From contig CAVTEI010000003.1 in the NCBI GenBank assembly GCA_963733765.1, positions 806,001 to 870,000 on the forward strand: 64,000 nt of DNA, in the 5' to 3' direction. Numbering within the stretch: the stretch's first letter is position 1; each line of letters begins with the position of its first letter. A model generated the notes under the pieces. It was given only the letters and a program-made list of their open reading frames with translations, had not been told where the DNA came from and searched no databases. This document shows positions 61,892 to 64,000 of the stretch, in pieces. This DNA is from DATKAS01 sp963733765 (GTDB lineage Bacteria; Actinomycetota; Acidimicrobiia; Acidimicrobiales; DATKAS01). The position numbers and the translations under genes were made by a program.

Positions 61892-62415
61892 GCGCGGCCA
61901 CGCACACACAGTTCGGCGAGGGCTTCGCCGGTGAGGGCGTGAACGCCGCGCACGTGAACACCGTGCTGGGCGCCCGCGGCAGTGCGGTCGAGACCGCCTG
62001 GGCGACGGCGCTCGCCACGCCCTCCGCCGGCCACGCGCCGTTCGTGTGTGTGATCCGACCTGGACTCCCGGTGCGGCCGCTCACCCTGTTCGTGAACAAG
62101 GCCGAGATCAGAGGGGACAAGCACGGCGAGCTCACCTGGGGCGCGGCGCAGGCGGGGATCGCGACCGGAGTGGCGCAGTCGGTGAGCGACGGCACGGTGA
62201 GCGGTGAGCTTGCCGCGACCGGGCTGCTCATCGCCGCGGTGTGGGTCGACTGGGGAGCGTCCGATGCCGATGCGGTGTTCGACAACAACCTCGTCGCGAC
62301 GCGCATGGCATTGGCCGCGGGGGCGACCGGCGCGCCGACGATCGACGACGTGATGATCGAGGCCGATAGCGCGTGGAACCCGTTCTTCCGCGACGATCGT
62401 CGCGGGCAGGCATAG
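61888..62415 (+). CDS. Formaldehyde-activating enzyme (Fae) family protein
   Basis: 175 residues. It matches Fae along its length: GEGFAGEGVNAAHVNTVLG with the catalytic-histidine position near residue 22, ARGSAVETAWATALA, PLTLFVNKAEI, WGAAQAGIATGVA and NNLVATRMALA. Fae condenses formaldehyde with tetrahydromethanopterin, which most actinobacteria lack, so another pterin, or a formaldehyde-binding role, is possible. Coupled to an oxygenase that could release formaldehyde (inference). Confidence 0.8.
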   Translation: MSAATHTQFGEGFAGEGVNAAHVNTVLGARGSAVETAWATALATPSAGHAPFVCVIRPGLPVRPLTLFVNKAEIRGDKHGELTWGAAQAGIATGVAQSVSDGTVSGELAATGLLIAAVWVDWGASDADAVFDNNLVATRMALAAGATGAPTIDDVMIEADSAWNPFFRDDRRGQA

Positions 62416-62428
62416 GGGGTTGGCTGGC

Positions 62429-62701
62429 ATGTCCTGGGAGCAGCGAGGTGGCGAGGCAGGAGAACCCACCAAGCGAGGTGGTGGGCTCGGTGTCGAGGCC
62501 GTGCTCTTCGCGATCGTCGCCTTGGCGATCGGTGCCTTCATCGGTCAGAACACCGACGACGTGCGCATCGACTGGGCAATGTTCCACTTCTCGTTGCCGC
62601 TGTGGTTGATGCTGCTGATCGTGCTCATCGTGGGTGCGTTGCTCGATCGGCTCGCGACGGTGATCTGGCGCCACCGCCGCAACCGCGATCGCTCCGACTG
62701 A
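62429..62701 (+). CDS. LapA-domain (DUF1049) small membrane protein
   Basis: 90 residues from ATG 62429. Two helices, AVLFAIVALAIGAFIGQNTDDVRIDW and FSLPLWLMLLIVLIVGALLD, with the N-terminal 25 residues polar, as in the LapA family of membrane assembly proteins. Role in an actinobacterium is unclear. Its stop is next to that of the convergent CapA gene. Confidence 0.72.
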   Translation: MSWEQRGGEAGEPTKRGGGLGVEAVLFAIVALAIGAFIGQNTDDVRIDWAMFHFSLPLWLMLLIVLIVGALLDRLATVIWRHRRNRDRSD

Positions 62702-62702
62702 G

Positions 62703-63938
62703 CTACGCGGAGAGGTCCGTGCAGCTCCGCAGCTGCTCCCACTCCGCGACCTGTTCCGTGACGCGGGCCTCGTCCATCGGTGACGGCACGCTCGCATTCA
62801 CCGACATCGGGATCCAGCGGTAACCCTCGATCACGCGACCGGTCGCCTTCACCTCGATCACCGCGCCGACATCGCCGCGCGGCCAGACGAAATTTCCGAG
62901 GCCGTAGGCGACGAATGCCCCGTCGAGGTAGCCATCGCCCTGCACGCGGTGCGCATGCGCGCCCACGATGATGTCCGCGCCTGCGTCTCGCAGCTCGCGT
63001 GCAAGCACCTTTTGCACTCCGGTCGGACACTCCAACCGCTCGTTGCCCCAGTGCAAATACACCACGATGGTGTCGCTGCTGGCCCGAGCGGCCCGCACCT
63101 CCGCCAACAGCCGTTCGCGCGGTGCGCCTTCGTATGCGGAGGCGATGCCGGGCTGCGTGTCCGACGCCGTCCACGATCCCAACAGGTCGGAGTCGATGAC
63201 CCGGCTGGCGCCAAAGACCGCGATGCGCTGGCCTTTGATCGTCACCCGATACGGCGCGTACGCCTCGGTGGCGTCGCCGCCAATGCCGACCGTGGGGTAG
63301 CCGCTCGTCTGGATCGCGGCGAGCGTGTCTTGCAACCCGTCGGCTCCGAAGTCGCGGCCGTGGTTGTTCGCCATGCTCACGACGTCGACTCCCGCCGCGG
63401 CAAGCGCGGTGAACGCGGTGGCCGGAGCGCGGAACGTGAACTCCTTCGGTTCGGGGCTGCCTCGCTCGGTGATGGCCGTCTCGAGGTTCACCATCGAGAG
63501 GTCGGCCTGCTCGAAGACCGGTGCCATCGGAAGCAGCGCCGTGTTCGGGTCGGCGGCGAGCTGGCTCGCGACCGCTCCCTCGAACTGGGAATCGCCCGCG
63601 AACATGAACGTCACGGTTTGCTCGCTGCCCCGCCAAGAGCGGTCCTCTACCGGCACGGCGCGCGCGGAACCGCCAGCAGTCAGTCCTGAGCTCACTCCCG
63701 GCGCCGGTACCGGTACCGGCGGCGGTTCGGGCGGTGTCGTCTCCTCCGTCAAGGAGGTGATGTCGACGGTCGACGGCGGCGCGACGGCGGTCACCGCGAC
63801 CGTGGTCGTGGGTGCAGTGGTGGTGGTCGCCTCGGTGTCGACCTTCGATGTCGAGTCGCGGGAGCGGTCGTAGGCGACGGTGATCGTGATGCCGGCGAGG
63901 GTGAGCGCGATGATCGCGCCGAGCCGGGCCGAGACCAT
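62703..63938 (-). CDS. CapA family protein (poly-gamma-glutamate capsule type metallophosphatase)
   Basis: 411 residues. N-terminal anchor (about 5-22), Thr/Pro-rich linker, then a CapA/PgsA domain: MFAGDSQFEG, MVNLETAIT, SMANNHGRDFGADGL, HWGNERLECP and VGAHAHRVQ with the metal-binding histidines. TAAGTT 6 nt before the ATG at 63938 fits a leaderless promoter. Members are linked to poly-gamma-glutamate or surface polymers; a hydrolase of that polymer is encoded at 37359, but there is no pgsB/C nearby. Confidence 0.85.
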   Translation of the reverse strand: MVSARLGAIIALTLAGITITVAYDRSRDSTSKVDTEATTTTAPTTTVAVTAVAPPSTVDITSLTEETTPPEPPPVPVPAPGVSSGLTAGGSARAVPVEDRSWRGSEQTVTFMFAGDSQFEGAVASQLAADPNTALLPMAPVFEQADLSMVNLETAITERGSPEPKEFTFRAPATAFTALAAAGVDVVSMANNHGRDFGADGLQDTLAAIQTSGYPTVGIGGDATEAYAPYRVTIKGQRIAVFGASRVIDSDLLGSWTASDTQPGIASAYEGAPRERLLAEVRAARASSDTIVVYLHWGNERLECPTGVQKVLARELRDAGADIIVGAHAHRVQGDGYLDGAFVAYGLGNFVWPRGDVGAVIEVKATGRVIEGYRWIPMSVNASVPSPMDEARVTEQVAEWEQLRSCTDLSA

Positions 63939-63944
63939 CGGTGC

Positions 63945-63950
63945 AACTTA
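63945..63950 (-). promoter_or_regulatory. Predicted -10 box of the CapA gene
   Basis: TAAGTT on the minus strand, 6 nt before the ATG at 63938. Confidence 0.45.
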
Positions 63951-63958
63951 GTGGCGCC

Positions 63959-63964
63959 TATCGT
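63959..63964 (+). promoter_or_regulatory. Predicted -10 box of the gene cut by the window end
   Basis: TATCGT, 6 nt before the ATG at 63971, divergent from the CapA promoter. Confidence 0.45.
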
Positions 63965-63970
63965 GGCCAA

Positions 63971-64000
63971 ATGACCGACGAAGTGCGCCAAGCGTTGGCC
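63971..64000 (+). CDS. Start of an unidentified gene (truncated by window end)
   Basis: ATG 63971 opens a frame of ten codons, MTDEVRQALA, to the window edge. Too short to assign. The leaderless promoter box before it supports a real start. Confidence 0.45.
   Translation, partial: MTDEVRQALA

Overview
The window is a 64 kb piece of a high-GC chromosome from an actinobacterium, most likely of class Acidimicrobiia (inferred). Supporting signs are a WhiB regulator, a clpS-DUF2017 pair, F420-type (LLM) oxidoreductase fragments, a caa3-type oxidase with cytochrome c fused to subunit II, a ligA / MetE-like pair as in mycobacteria, and many apparently leaderless genes with TANNNT 6-8 nt before the start codon. 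No insertion sequence, prophage or CRISPR array was seen; this is mostly core and metabolic chromosome.

Layout. 0-5 kb: an edge-truncated aminoglycoside phosphotransferase-like gene, a GGDEF/EAL protein, a nitronate monooxygenase and ligA. 5-12 kb: a MetE-like protein, a membrane protein and a MoxR / DUF58 / DUF4350 / DUF4129 operon. 12-20 kb: methyltransferase, galT, SRPBCC protein, SDR, purF-purM, a PLP decarboxylase, an LLM oxidoreductase and pyrE. 20.6-20.9 kb: tRNA-Glu, -Asp and -Phe. 21-30 kb: DUF2017-clpS, ctaB and a cytochrome oxidase cluster that also encodes subunit I-like and III-like proteins without metal ligands. 30-32.5 kb: serS, a 41-residue membrane protein, sdhC and sdhD. 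32.5-36.3 kb: an osmoprotectant ABC transporter whose binding protein appears circularly permuted. 36-40 kb: a Clp_N-PdxH fusion, poly-gamma-glutamate hydrolase, CcdA/TlpA and a WhiB7-like gene behind an apparent attenuator. 40-47 kb: acyl-ACP thioesterase, MBL hydrolase, orn, dut, ATP-dependent DNA ligase, CaiB CoA transferase, cyclase and SDR. 47-56 kb: a second GGDEF/EAL protein, acyl-ACP desaturase, MFS exporter, acyl-CoA synthetase, GNAT, cyclophilin and Nudix. 56-64 kb: DNA methylase, rpmG-rpmB, a PHB depolymerase-like lipoprotein, tag, tRNA-Lys, a peptidoglycan-binding lipoprotein, a 2OG oxygenase-Fae pair, a LapA-like protein and CapA.

How the parts connect. ctaB makes heme O for the oxidase encoded next to it, and ccdA/tlpA may serve cytochrome c or CuA maturation. 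purF, purM and pyrE supply nucleotides; dut and orn handle nucleotide and RNA turnover. The transporter, the WhiB7-like regulator and two proteins predicted to degrade c-di-GMP point to stress and signalling responses.

A caution for every reader: seven genes (PLP decarboxylase, LLM oxidoreductase, coxII, serS, an ABC permease, an SDR and an acyl-CoA synthetase), and possibly an eighth (thioesterase), are each broken by what looks like one extra base. All shifts go the same way, and serS is essential, so systematic single-base insertions in the assembly are more likely than seven pseudogenes. Gene fusions created by these shifts (serS-sdhC, permease-binding protein) are not treated as real.
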